This document shows, piece by piece, positions 51,401 through 62,300 of a stretch of 64,000 nucleotides of DNA; positions within the stretch are counted from its first letter, which is position 1; each line of letters starts with the position of its first letter. The notes beneath the pieces were generated by a model that was not told the DNA's origin, made no database searches, and was given only the letters and a program-made list of their open reading frames with translations. The stretch spans positions 558,001 through 622,000 of the forward strand of contig JAZGTH010000124.1 in assembly GCA_036877525.1 (NCBI GenBank). The letters run 5' to 3'. This stretch comes from Chromobotia macracanthus (taxonomy: Eukaryota; Chordata; Actinopteri; Cypriniformes; Botiidae). The translations under genes were made by a program, and so were the position numbers.

Positions 51401-54400
51401 ACAGTTGTCAATATCATAACAGTGATGATTTTCTTTAATAACAAAATAGACACTGTCAAAGAAAAAATGCTAAACATGCAAATGCTTGCAACACAATCAC
51501 ATCAGTTGGCGCATCATAATTTGCCCTAGGAACAGCAACATGCTAGATCCTATACCTACCAGCCTGTTGATAGAGATGCTTCCTGAAATTATAGATCCGC
51601 TACATAGTATTATTAATTCATCACTGGTGTTGGGATGTCCCAAAACCTTACAAGCTGGCTGTTATCAGACCTGTTATTAAAAAAAACACAACTTGATCCC
51701 AGGGAGCTAGTAAATTACAGACCCATCTCAAATTAACCTTTTATTTTACAAATACAAAGTGTTGTCTTCACAGTTATGATCTTTCCTTGAAAAGAAACAG
51801 TACCTGTGGATATTTCCAGTCAGGATTTAGACCATATCATAGTACAGAGGACTGCTCTCACCAGAGTGACAAATGTTTTGCTTTCGTCGGCTGATTGTGG
51901 CTGCATCTCTCCCTAATGCGACTTGACCTTAGTGTAGTCTTTGACACAATCGACCACAGCATTCTATTAAATAGGCTTGAAAATTATGTTGGCATAAACG
52001 GAACTGCACCGGCATGGTGTAAATTTTATTTATCTGACTGATTCCAGTTTGTTGCTGTAAGTGAAAAGGTGTCATATCAATCATAAGGTGTCATAAGTTC
52101 AGTATGGAGTTCCACAGGGCTCAGTGCTTGGGCCTTTAGTTTTCACCCTGTACATGCTACCACTGGGAGCAATTATTAGGAAACATGGAGTTAGTTTTCA
52201 TTGTTATGCTGATGATACTCAGCTGTACATCTCTTTGAGGCAGAAAGAGACAAACAACCTTACCAAACTAATTACTGACAGTATAGTCGATATTAAAACT
52301 TGGATGACTAGCAACTTTCTACTACTAAAATCAGACAAAACAAATTGGGGCAAAATGACAGAGACAAACTTCTTTGTCTCCGATTCTCCAATTTCATTCT
52401 CTTTCATTGTGTAATGTTCAAGTACTTGTATTGTGTATATTTTGTGTATGTATGTATCTTTTGTGTGTATTGATTTTTATGGTTTTACTGCAATTCCCTT
52501 ATACCCGTCCCAAAAGATGTTATTTTTCTATGTGCCATCTCCATATAAGTCTTGTCTAATATGATACCTATCATGTTAACGGACAACATGTCACATAGTC
52601 TCAGAGGTACATACTCTTTTAGTTGGAAGTCAAAATACATTACAGTCTCATAGACCAGTAAGAGAGGTACAAGCTTTTGCACATAATGACAGGTATTTCT
52701 AATGCACGGTTGTTGTATTCCGCACTTTTAAGTTGCTTTGGATAAAAGCTTCTGCTAAATGAATAAATGTAAATGTAAATTTATAATATCTGAGTATTAT
52801 GTGTAAAGCAATGTTACATTGCTTTGAAGCAATGTAACGTTGTAAAAATCTCTATATAATTAAAATGAATTAATTAAAGTTTGACTTCATTTGATTTGCA
52901 TAAAGAAGAGTATGTAAAGAGAGCTGCAAATTCATGGTGCAAACAGACAGGCCAATAGAGAGGCAAATACCACAAATTACAGCTTTACCAATTGAGTAAT
53001 AGGTTTTTCACTTTAGGGTACAGCTAATATACACTTACACAATAAGCTTAAGAATTTACTAACAATAATACTACCCCAGTGTGTAGCGATATACAGAACT
53101 CATCTGTATAATATACAATAATAACAGAACTCTTCGATATAATATAATATAAAATATAATAATATTATATTATATTATATTATATTATATTATATTAGAT
53201 TACATTATATTTCTTATATATATTATATAAGTTTCTATAGTTCTGTTATGTTATTGGCAAACTTTTGGTGAAACTTTGTTGTTGAGCGAAAGATACAAGT
53301 ACACAAACATTTAAGAAAAAGAGGAGACATAAGAAAATGTTTTAAGTTGTTAAATTTTAAATTGTTTGTTCGTTTTTACAAGCTTAAATGTTACTGTTAC
53401 TTTTTAGTCTTAAATCTGGGCTTGCTTGAGCATCAGCCTTGTTACCTGAAAGGGACAAGGCTGATGTCCCTTTCTGTTATGTTATTGGCAAACTTTTGGT
53501 GAAACTTTGTTGTTGAGCGAAAGATACAAGTACACAAACATTTAAGAAAAAGAGGAGACATAAGAAAATGTTTTAAGTTGTTAAATTTTAAATTGTTTGT
53601 TCGTTTTTACAAGCTTAAATGTTACTGTTACTTTTTAGTCTTAAATCTGGGCTTGCTTGAGCATCAGCCTTGTTACCTGAAAGGGACGCATCGTGCTAGT
53701 GAGTAGATGTCTGCACTCACATGTACCCAATGTGACAGCAACACGTGGAGGAGAATTCCACCCCCACATTCCAGTAAGGCAGTTTTAAATATTCCCGTAA
53801 ATCTCCTGGATTACAACTAGCAAAGATTAATGCATTAAAAATAGAACAGATAGGTGGACAAATTAAGTAAATCTTTTTTTTTCAAAAGGGATTGTCTGAT
53901 CCCTTGACCTGGACAGGACAGTGCCATTTATGCCATTTCTCTTTAATGTTTAATCAGTTTAATAAAGTTCTCTCTCTCTTCTTTTATTATGCATCCTATT
54001 AAGGGCAACTGAGACTGCTTATGCATAAATTTACTTATTACACTGGGACGAAATACACAGAGAAGCAGAAAAGAAAATCATGTACGGTATACATGTATAA
54101 TTCAAAGAAACAGTAGAATCATGTATGGTTGGAGAAGGAACCATCAGATTATCTGACTGTAAAAAACAATTTTAGGCCATATTCATCTTCTTGATTTATC
54201 ATATTTCATATATAATATTATCTTCTTTGACAAAAAGCATGTATGTGCATGTGTCAATCTTATTTCTTGCTGTGGGAATAACTGTTATTGTGATGGTGAT
54301 GTAATTTTTAATCCTTGTAGAGTTCTTATGTAACACCATGATGAGTGGAATGTACTATCATGACTGTAAGCAATGTGGGGGTATCCACTGTAATGTACAG

Positions 54401-57400
54401 CTACTCATATATATTATTATGTAAGGAACAATAAACAATCTACATAACATTTTCACAAAATAAACCTATATAGGGTGATCAGTTCCCCACAGGCTCCATG
54501 GTCATAACAGTCTGTTGGATTTAATTGTACAGGAAAACAAATCAAAGTTTTGTTTGGAATGAGATGGATATGCAATGTTATTGCAATATACAGCGTAATG
54601 TATGTGCATGGTGAGGTACCAGGACTAAACTGTTCCAAACAGAATGCAATGTGGAGTTCCAAACAGAATGGAGGAGTGCTCTGAAGGTGGTGGTGGTGGT
54701 GGGGGGGGTGATATTATGCCTTCAAAGCAAGCTTGCCTCTCCAAAATTGCCTACTGTACCTTTAATATGCCAAATTCAAAGAGCAATGGATATAGGTACC
54801 TTAAAATGTAAAACACAGTCAGTATGTGTTAGTATTGGTTGTTGATAGAGAAAGAGGAGGTGCCAAAAGTCTATAATGACATCAAAGGTAAGAAAACCAG
54901 ATGCAGAGGTGAACATTGATATTCTCACTGTAGTCCCAATTCATTTACAGAATTAACCTACAAGCTATTTTCATGTTATTTTTTAATTTTTTATGTTACA
55001 AGCTATTTTCCGTTATTTTCATGCCATCTTTACTGACTAGCCAAACAAGTTCGTCCCTAAGCAGCAAAGACTCAATCAGTCCAAATCAAATATAATTTCA
55101 ATATCAGTTTAGTTTAAATATTGTCTTTGTGAATTGTTTGTAAAATAAATTGGAATAGGCCTTTACGAAATGTCTACAATTCCAAAGGAAATGAAACAAC
55201 CATTAAAAAAAATCTAAAAAAACCCATGTAAGTAGCTAGTTTGTCCTTGTTTTGTTAAATAACCCAGTTCAACATACGGTCAGTTACTTTGCTTTTCTCC
55301 TGAAATTTGGTAATATATAGATGGAATATATATGTATATTTATATTTATAAAATGTGTGTGTGTGTTTGTACATATATTTATTAGATATGGATATAGATA
55401 TATACACACACATACATACACAAACATACACTGTAATGTATGTGGTATGGTAAAATATATACACATTAACAAGTTTTTTCAGTATATATACTGGTATATA
55501 AATCAATATTCCCTGAAACTGCAGGCGAACTCATGTCTTAAAACGCTTAATGTGGCATAATCTATTAAAACCAAATTAAAAGATTCATGATTCACCCTAT
55601 TAATAAAGCATACTATGTACTTAAAAGCAGAAGAGTCCAGAATATTAATGCAAAGCACTAAATGTTAAGCGTTTCAGAATGTCCGGTGTTCCTTTCTCCT
55701 ATAAGAAGACTGAGAACGGAGGAAAAAAGTGAGTTAGATTGTAGGATTATATATTGAGTTTTATTATATTATATATAATATGCGAGTTATATTATACATT
55801 GTATATGCTTTCTAATTTGTTTGCATGCTCACGTTTATAGTCATTTCATCATTGTCATGCAGATAGTTATGTGTGTGTTTTACTTAAAAGTTCATTATTA
55901 TGGTTTAGTATTTCTCTGTAGAACAATGTAGAACAATGTTAGCAATGTTACATGTATCATTTCTCATCCCTCATCCCAAATTTCCCTCATCTCTCTTGTG
56001 CACATCCCATCTCATCCCAAATTTATGTAATTAAATTAATTTCATAAATTTATATCATAAACGTGACTATTCGACTAATGGCTTAAATGAACAACTACCA
56101 GTCAACTAGGAATCCTTATTCAAGAGCAGCCCTAGTCATAAGTTAATAAGAACTGCAAGGTCATAACATTTGTGTATTATTTGTGTAACAAACGTAAAAC
56201 TTATTTTATCTATTTCTATCCCTTGCAAAGCACGTTTTTCAAACATAGAAAGTCATAATATGCTTATGGAATGACTAGGTATAGAGAATGTAAAGCTGAT
56301 GTCTGTATATTTTCTTTCATATTAGGAAGATCATGCTGCCTTTGTGCTATTGAGGGCAGTATTTTGATTTTTTGTCATGATTATGAAAAATGTCACAACT
56401 GTAGGTCATTTCTGCTGCATCATGAATAGTTGCAGTAACTCACATCATTGTTCAAAGAGAAAACCTTTGCATGTTTGACTGTCAGTCTGCTTTTGTATTA
56501 GTAGAACTTGCATGCAGCCACTACAAAACTGTTCACAAGGTTCTAGGGATTTGATTTTGGTTGCCATTTGTTGAAATAAATGAATAATAATATATAAATA
56601 TATAATGTGGATATTATGTCGCTGAGAAATGACAAATTTCTCTGGATCTACAAATACCTGCAAACATTTGTGATACATTACAAAACATGTAACACTGTGC
56701 AAGTGTTTTTTAGATACTTTAATACAAAAATTATGCATATTGTGCCTTTAAGAGTCATATGTAACTCTTGAATAACACAAAATTAAACTGACAACATTAA
56801 ATGATATATTTCTGATGTATAAAAATTATAGCCATTTTATGATTGCTTACTGTAAGTAATGGCCAGATGTGAGGAATAAAAGCAATATTTATGTATGTAT
56901 GTATGTATCTATGAATGCATCTGTCTGTTTGTCTTCTTCAGTCATATTTTGTCACAAATGCAAGACTGCATGAAGGTCATGTATAAAGTACACAGCAAGC
57001 TGGGGGATGAGAGCAGAGTGTGCTTGAGGAACCATCTGTTCTACAGAGTAGCTCTGAGTCATGCCACCCTCTCTACTGTGTACTGATGATGTCAGAGACC
57101 GATGATTGGTCAGAAGGAAATGGATTATGTTGTTTAATGTCAGCCAGTGACATGTAAACCCAGCTCTACAGCTCAGAATTTCATACATCCCTTTCTAACA
57201 GATGACTTTTAACAAAATGCAGTGTTGTGGAGAGCCAGCTGTAGTGGTTAGGAGATGTGGGTATGCTTTTTGCATATGAAAGCAGTTATTTTGATTATTT
57301 TAAACTTCTGTTTTTTAAACTATCCTTACAATGTACTAATAACTGGACTGATCATTTACCCTAAACCTTTACTGCACAAACAATTATTATTTAATAAGAT

Positions 57401-58161
57401 TGTCATTGATGTATTAATGCAATGTGAAGCTTCAGGCAAGGACAGTACATGGACAAAACACTACTTGAGGCAGCCTCTGTCTTAACATAATCTGATGCCA
57501 CCAGGACCCGTTCAACCAGCTGTTAAATCCTGGTTTAATGCTTTAATGCCTTCATTTTTTCCATTTTGGTTCAACAAAGCCATCTAATGTCAATAGATTA
57601 TGCATAGTGGATATGCACAAGAGGAAACCAAGTGACTAGAATTGAGTGAGATATCCCTAAAGCCTCTCTGGTGGCAATAAAGCTTGAAACGGCTTGCATG
57701 GTCAGAGCATCACGACTTCTTTGGAGGGCATCGGATTCAGTTTAAGGGTATAAGCTGTTGTGTAAAAACACCTAGCTACGCAGCAGACATTTATGTTCTC
57801 GCATTTTTATTTCATCTGGACTAATGACAGCGAAATAAAACAGCATGAAACATACTTCTATCCTAAAAGCTGAATTCAATATTTTTATACGAGATAAAGA
57901 TCACGGTGGCTGGCGGCTTGTACCAATTTCAGTAGATTCATTAGTTTAAACAGCAAAACCGCATATTACGGTGTATTCAAAGAAACGTACATTATTCAGC
58001 GAAGATCTCCATTACGATTCAGGGCACAAGCTGCACAAGCGATCAAAGAGCACTGCAGCATCCATTTCATGGATTTAATGGACAACAGAGCCCTGTTTAT
58101 GTCAGTTGTACCTTACCTGAGTGGCTTTGTGGAATTGCTTCTTCAGTCCCGCTACAGACAT
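45404..58161 (-). CDS. sh3gl2: Endophilin A1 (sh3gl2), 9 coding exons, 347 aa
   Basis: Coding exons in transcript order: 58161-58117, 49729-49661, 49412-49340, 49247-49104, 47354-47221, 46518-46360, 46224-46121, 45805-45687, 45600-45404. All have GT-AG junctions, phases agree, and the total is 1044 nt (347 aa; human SH3GL2 is 352). Residues 1-15 are MSVAGLKKQFHKATQ, the amphipathic membrane-inserting helix. Residues ~16-250 form the N-BAR domain (KVSEKVGGAEGTKLD, MTKTTEYLQPNP, MSKIRGGDKGPGY, MEVKQNFIDPLQN, HHLKKLEGRRLDFDYKKKR). A variable linker with KPRREYVPKPR follows. The last ~60 residues are an SH3 domain (CCRALYDFDPENEGELGF, WYEGMINGQSGFFPVNYV) ending LVALPH, as in SH3GL2 rather than SH3GL1/3. 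It bends membrane and recruits dynamin and synaptojanin in synaptic vesicle endocytosis. Whether it is the a or b fish paralogue cannot be told. Intron 1 is 8.4 kb and full of repeats. Confidence 0.93.
47900..48960. repeat. GC-rich repetitive block in an sh3gl2 intron, including 30-bp tandem repeats
   Basis: Bases 48755-48875 hold four imperfect 30-bp units (CATGTTGTGAAGAGGCTCTG core) that read on the minus strand as 10-residue RASSQHGRxx repeats. Bases 48100-48230 hold ~60-bp units with CAGAAGACCACCA and AGATTCCCA. Open frames up to 162 codons run on the minus strand (48181-48669) but are leucine/proline/serine-rich, have no homology I know and are interrupted. Likely the repetitive internal part of a retroelement or a minisatellite. 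The block is much richer in GC than the surrounding intron. Confidence 0.55.
51199..51293. repeat. Large inverted repeat within the LINE remnant
   Basis: The left arm 51199-51235 (TGGAAAATGGAGTGCAATTG ... CAAGCTAG) is matched by the right arm 51243-51293, which contains the same sequence inverted plus a 15-base internal duplication (GGTTTGCTTTCAATT twice). The loop is about 7 bases. Confidence 0.9.
52124..52414 (+). pseudogene. LINE reverse transcriptase fragment with YADD box
   Basis: The frame retains LGPLVFTLYMLPLG and CYADDTQLYIS, the best-preserved part of the LINE reverse transcriptase, and ends early by an in-frame stop. Confidence 0.7.
52700..52785 (+). repeat. SINE/LINE 3' tail fragment
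   Basis: TTGCTTTGGATAAAAGCTTC then TGCTAAATGAATAAATGTAA is the 3' tail shared with the SINE at 41231-41388. Confidence 0.65.
53161..53200. repeat. (ATATT)n microsatellite
   Basis: Tandem 5-base TATAT/ATATT units in a longer AT-rich tract (53140-53230). Confidence 0.85.
53241..53687. repeat. 231-bp tandem duplication
   Basis: Bases 53241-53456 recur at 53472-53687 with no difference that I could see, giving a period of 231. Each copy starts TTCTGTTATGTTATTGGC and ends CTTGTTACCTGAAAGGGAC. The junction 53449-53473 is palindromic (AAAGGGACA ... TGTCCCTTT). Confidence 0.93.
53690..58116 (-). other. sh3gl2 intron 1, 5' half
   Basis: Mostly AT-rich intron without recognised genes. It includes a dispersed TATA/GTGT tract at 55310-55440 and a (GTAT)n microsatellite at about 56892-56908. 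Short open frames lack domains. Confidence 0.45.
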
Positions 58162-58500
58162 GATTCCGACTATACTAATGCTTCTCTGTTCTAACGTCTG
58201 GACGTGATATGTAAGTATATTTAGAAATACAGCAGATACGTTCAGAGATAAAACCTTGTAGACCGGGAATCACCACAAGCGTAGGCTGGTTATAGCAGCT
58301 GATGCTGACGCGTCATGATGCCATGCCTCAGGTACCGCCTCTCCGAAGATTAGAGATGTAGTTATTTATGGAACGCCAACGGTGCCAAAAATATTAAAAT
58401 GAGACACGTGAAATTTGGACGCGTCAACACGCGCAGTTTGTCTGCGTTAATACGGATACTTTGTTCGGGTCTTCGCGTCAAACAGCCCACCGGCCAATGC
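58162..58500 (-). promoter_or_regulatory. sh3gl2: sh3gl2 5' UTR and promoter region
   Basis: The region upstream of the ATG at 58161 is locally CpG-enriched (ACGCGTC near 58309 and several CG dinucleotides to 58490) against an AT-rich background. No TATA box was recognised near the start. The placement is by position only. Confidence 0.35.
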
Positions 58501-58859
58501 CATTGCTGTATTCAATTATATATTTGCATTTGTGATGTGATGGTACGATGGTATATACACAGATAAATGTAACCCTGTATAATTTAGACAATTAATTATT
58601 AATAATGAAAAGATTAAACAGTTGTTAAAGAAATAAACTCACAACTGAAATCAGAATTGAGTATATCATGTGAGAAATTATAAAATCCAAAAAAATTGTA
58701 TGTCAGTAAATTGATTGACGTTTCAGTGATCAACCAATCCTGTTGAGTTTAAGTAGAAGTCCCGCCCCACCACTGAGAAAGACTGGTCAGAGATCCAGTC
58801 AGAGAGAGAGCGTACCTACCCGTCGGCGGCGCTCCCAAACAAACTTGTTAGGATCCTCT

Positions 58860-59812
58860 CCAAAGCCGTGGAAGATCTCAAGTTGGAGTGGAGCCCTCCA
58901 AAGGAGCTGGCCAGGAGTAGGTTGGACTTGTGGTATCTCCAAGCAGGCCGCTGTTTGGCCGCTCTGCAGAGTTCTGCTCCTTTCCTGTCGGATGTCCATA
59001 GTGAGCTCATCAAGGCGTGGTCTTCACCCCAATCAGCACGCGTCCACGCCTCAGGCTCACCTATTTTCTCTCAGGTCGATGGGGCAGAGGCCTGCGGTTA
59101 AGAGCGTTTCCCATCCCCCCCTGTTGAGGAGGCCATCGCGGCGCATCTCTGTCCTTCTTCTTCGTCTCTAGGGGCAGGTTTTTTGTTGTTGCCGTCTTTT
59201 TAAGCTGTAGAATGACTGCTCGTCTCGCTGATATTGTTCTGCAGGTAAGGCGACTTCAGCCTTGCACACCATGACTGTCCTTCAGGTGTTCCAGACACAA
59301 CTTTTAACACTGGATGACGGAGACCCAAGCCCTGAGGCACTCCGTGACGTGAGGGCAGCTACCGACTTCGCTCTCATGGCCAAAAAGAAGATGGCCCAAG
59401 CCATCACCCGCAGCATGGGGTTTCTGGTGGTTTTGCACTGCCACCTATGGCTCACATTGACGGACATGAGAGAGGCGGACAAGAAAGCTCTTTCAAATGC
59501 TCTGATCTCTTCCTCCGGCCTCTTTGGTGACGCCGTGGAGTCGGTCGTAGAGTGCTTCACTGAGGCTCAGAAACACGCTCGTGCCATGAGCCACTTTCTT
59601 CCGAGACACTCAGCTTTTTCGGCAGAGCGCGTCCGCTCTTCTTCTGCTCAACGCCCGTCCCAGATACTGGATAAGCAGCACGTTCATTCTTACATTGCAG
59701 CAGCTAAAGCCCAGCCAGCAGCTCGCCCTAAAGGCTGGAAGGATCAGCCAAAGAAGCGCCACGGACCTGGGAAGAGCTCCTGCCCAAGTTAGGGAGCATC
59801 AGCTCCGAAGCA
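58860..59812 (+). pseudogene. DIRS gag-like remnant
   Basis: The frame at 58868-59101 encodes SRLDLWYLQAGRCLAALQSS and FSQVDGAEACG, and the frame at 59262-59792 begins HTMTVLQVFQTQLL and runs through KKKMAQAITRSMGF. Both are typical of the first ORF of fish DIRS elements. The two parts are in different frames with stops between them, so no intact protein is made. Confidence 0.7.
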
Positions 59813-60179
59813 GAGCTCCTGATGGGTTCGTCGGGAGGAAGAGAGTGCACGACAGAGGTTCTCCCTCCAAGCGACGTCGATTTTCTGTCGTCCCTTTGGT
59901 GGTTGTGGGCGACAAAGTGAAAGTGTTTTTGAACGTTGTTGGTGTTATGTCTGCAGAAATAAAAATACAAACATCTTCACGAAGAGAGCTTCACAAAGTT
60001 TCCTCCTCCTCCTCCTCAGTCTGCGGCGAGCTTTGTCCTGTTGACAGACAGCACGATGTTGCATATTGTTTCTCACGTTTCTGTTGCGCGCACTGCCCTG
60101 TCATCAGACAATGCGGTGTCGCAGTCAGTGAGAGCTCAGTTCCCACCCCCGGTGGGAACCACAACATTCCTACCTCACA

Positions 60180-61170
60180 GGACGGTTCGGTGCAGGCGCT
60201 GCAGCAACTGTACGAATCCCTGAGCGCTTGGAAAGAGATTCCAGGGATTTCAGACTGGCTAGTGAACACTATAGAGAAAGGATATTCCCTTCAGTTTCGA
60301 CGCAGACCACCCCAGTACAACGGAGTGCTCTCGTCGTCCATCTCCGTTCAGAACACTCTGGTTCTGAGACAAGAAATTCACAACCTCCTCGTTAAATAGA
60401 CAATAGCAAGAGAGCAAGAGAGAGAGCAAGAGAGAGAGAGCGTTTTTAACAGCCGCTATTTTGTTGTGCCAAAGAAGCACGGCGGGCTTCGTCTGATTTT
60501 GGATTTGAGGCTGATCAATCGGGTGCTTCACAAGTGTCCTTTCAAAGTGATGACACTGAGGCATATTCTAGCGCAAATCCACCCCAGAGACTGATTTCCT
60601 TCGATCGATCTGACAGATGCTTATTTTTACATTCAGATAGCCCCTCATCACAGGCGCTTTCTGAGGTTTGCCTTCGAGGGCACGGGTTATCAGTTTTAAG
60701 GCGCTAGTCCCTTGCACCTTTACGAAGTGCATGAATACAGCGCTTTCCCCTCTCAGAGACGGTGGTGTGCACGTTCTGAATTATCTAGATGACTGGTTGA
60801 TCCTGGCCCATTTACAGAATGCACTCAGCAGCCATCTTTGTACCCTGGGGCTAAGAGCGAACACACAGAAAAGCGTGTTGGTCCCGGCTTGATCTATAAC
60901 GTATCTAGGGGTACACCTAGATTCGGTCGTGATGCGAGCTTGTCTGAGGATCGCATACAGAGCATTCGGGTCTGCTCTATGCTCGTTCAGGCTTGGCCGC
61001 TCGCTCGCCCTGAGGCAGTTTCAGAAGCTCCTGGGTTTGATGGCGGCGACAATGGTTTACCACCTCGGTCTTCATCTCATGCGACCCCTACAATTATGGC
61101 TGAATGCTCATGTTCCGCGGAGAGTGTGGGTCAGAGGCCGCCTGCGCATCACAGTAATACACAGCTGCTT
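60180..61170 (+). pseudogene. DIRS reverse transcriptase remnant
   Basis: Recognisable pieces are LVLRQEIHNLLVK (60360-60396), a GLRLILDLRLINRV-type block (60484-60525), FPSIDLTDAYFYIQI holding the first catalytic aspartate (60598-60642) and NYLDDWLI, the YLDD catalytic box (60779-60802). 60929-61160 continues as FQKLLGLMAATMVYHLGLH, the thumb region. An insertion of GAGA repeats at 60405-60440, an in-frame stop before FPSID and frame shifts disable it. Confidence 0.8.
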
Positions 61171-61199
61171 AAAAGCTCTGAATTCCACGCCCTCCCTCC

Positions 61200-61910
61200 G
61201 TACCGCCGTGGGACCTGGCCTTGGTGCTAAGAGCAATTTCGACACCACCATTTGAACCTCTAGATTCGGCACCTTTAAGAGAGCTGTCTCTAAAAACAGC
61301 TCTGCTTCTCACCCTGGCTACGGCAAAGTGTATGGGCAATTTGCAAGCGCTTTCGGTCAGTGCTGATTGTATGCAGTTTGGACCTAATGACTGTAGCATT
61401 ATGCTGAGACCAAAAGCAGGTTATGTGCCTATATCACTGTTTACGCCATTTCGGGATCAGGTAATTAGTATTCCAGCTTTTTTGCAGAGCAGTTCCCGGC
61501 AGATGAAGTGAACTCCTGCCGGGCATTGTGCCCCATTAGAGCTGTGCGCATTTATGTTAATCGCGCTGCTTCATTTCGGCAGTCGAACCAGCTGTTCGTG
61601 TGCTACGGTGGATGCTCTAGATGTCAGCCCATCTCTAAGCAGAGACTGTCACGCTGGACAGCGGAGGCTACTGCTTTGGCCTATGAAAGCCAAGGGGTTG
61701 AATATCCCCTTAATATCAAAGCTCATTCTACGAGGGCCCTGGCGTCTTCATGGGCTAAGGTGGCTTCTGGATGTGATATTTGTATGGCAGCTGGCTGGTC
61801 TTCTCGGAATACTTTGGCCAGATTCTACCATTTGGATGTATCATCTTTGGCCTCCAGAGTGCTTTTGGTGAGTGAGAAACTCCTGTCTAATGTGTGGGGT
61901 TATACGTTTC
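61200..61910 (+). pseudogene. DIRS tyrosine recombinase remnant
   Basis: 61221-61511 encodes LKTALLLTLATAKCMGNLQA and RPKAGYVP, then a frame change near 61508 leads to 61508-62080 with CPIRAVRIYVNRA, QRLSRWTAEATALAYES, KAHSTRALASSWA (catalytic arginine box), AAGWSSRNTLARFYHLD (GW box with nucleophilic tyrosine). These are the R...H/W...Y features of tyrosine recombinases. It would insert a circular cDNA intermediate without target-site duplication. The frame break in the middle suggests an inactive copy. Confidence 0.8.
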
Positions 61911-62300
61911 ACTTAGTCGTTAGAAGGTGGCTTTCGCTGCCTTCCACATTTGCTGCCGCGTTTAGCCTCTGGGGGACAGTTGGTCACCGCTGCCTTGGTC
62001 ACTATTGGTCACTTGCTGCCTTGCTGTGCTTGGGCATGTGTGAGATAATCATCGTTTTTAATGCCGCTCTTTCTGCTTAGATACTATTGTTAGGTCCTGG
62101 CGAAGCCGTGTTCTCTATGTCGTAATGTCGTTATGCTGCGCATTATAGTGCGCAGGGACCCTGTCAGTATTTGCATGCGACTTGCATATGCAGATGAGAA
62201 GCTTTCAGGAAATTCGGAGAAAGGGATTCCTCATAGCGTCAGCTATGTTCCAGTCTCTCAGGGAACCAAGGTTACGATAGTAACCGGAGACGCTTTGTAC

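Larger units (their letters stand above)
50150..52440 (+). mobile_element. Degraded L2/CR1-like LINE in sh3gl2 intron 1
   Basis: Three decayed coding stretches occur in LINE order. 50188-50628 has a KIIINIGRNDIRL motif and VICSGPLP, resembling the esterase-like (SGNH) region of some LINE first ORFs. 50740-50830 has LCLTETWL of the AP endonuclease. 51480-52414 has reverse-transcriptase segments: DPIPTSLLIEMLPEIIDPLH, SVVFDTIDHSILL, a GVPQGS-type box just before the frame LGPLVFTLYM, and YADDTQLYIS, the catalytic YADD. Multiple stops and frameshifts inactivate it. Confidence 0.8.
58740..62300 (+). mobile_element. DIRS-type retrotransposon, internally deleted
   Basis: In order on the plus strand: gag-like sequence (58860-59810), reverse transcriptase (60180-61170) and tyrosine recombinase (61200-61910), followed by a 3' region with a short hairpin (CTGCGCATTATAGTGCGCAG, 62137-62156) and CATAGCGTCAGCTATG. 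The order and the use of a tyrosine recombinase instead of an integrase define DIRS elements. Frame changes occur in gag and RT, and the RNase H/methyltransferase interval expected between RT and recombinase is missing. The sequence is GC-richer than its flanks, suggesting a fairly young insertion upstream of sh3gl2. A matching inverted repeat at the left end was not found. Confidence 0.82.

Noticed and set aside
56895..57086. 63-codon plus-strand frame
   Set aside because: Begins in the GTAT microsatellite and has no recognisable domain.
59695..60399. 234-codon plus-strand frame as a separate gene
   Set aside because: Its last third is the DIRS segment before the reverse transcriptase; the first part is an out-of-frame run through gag-like DNA.
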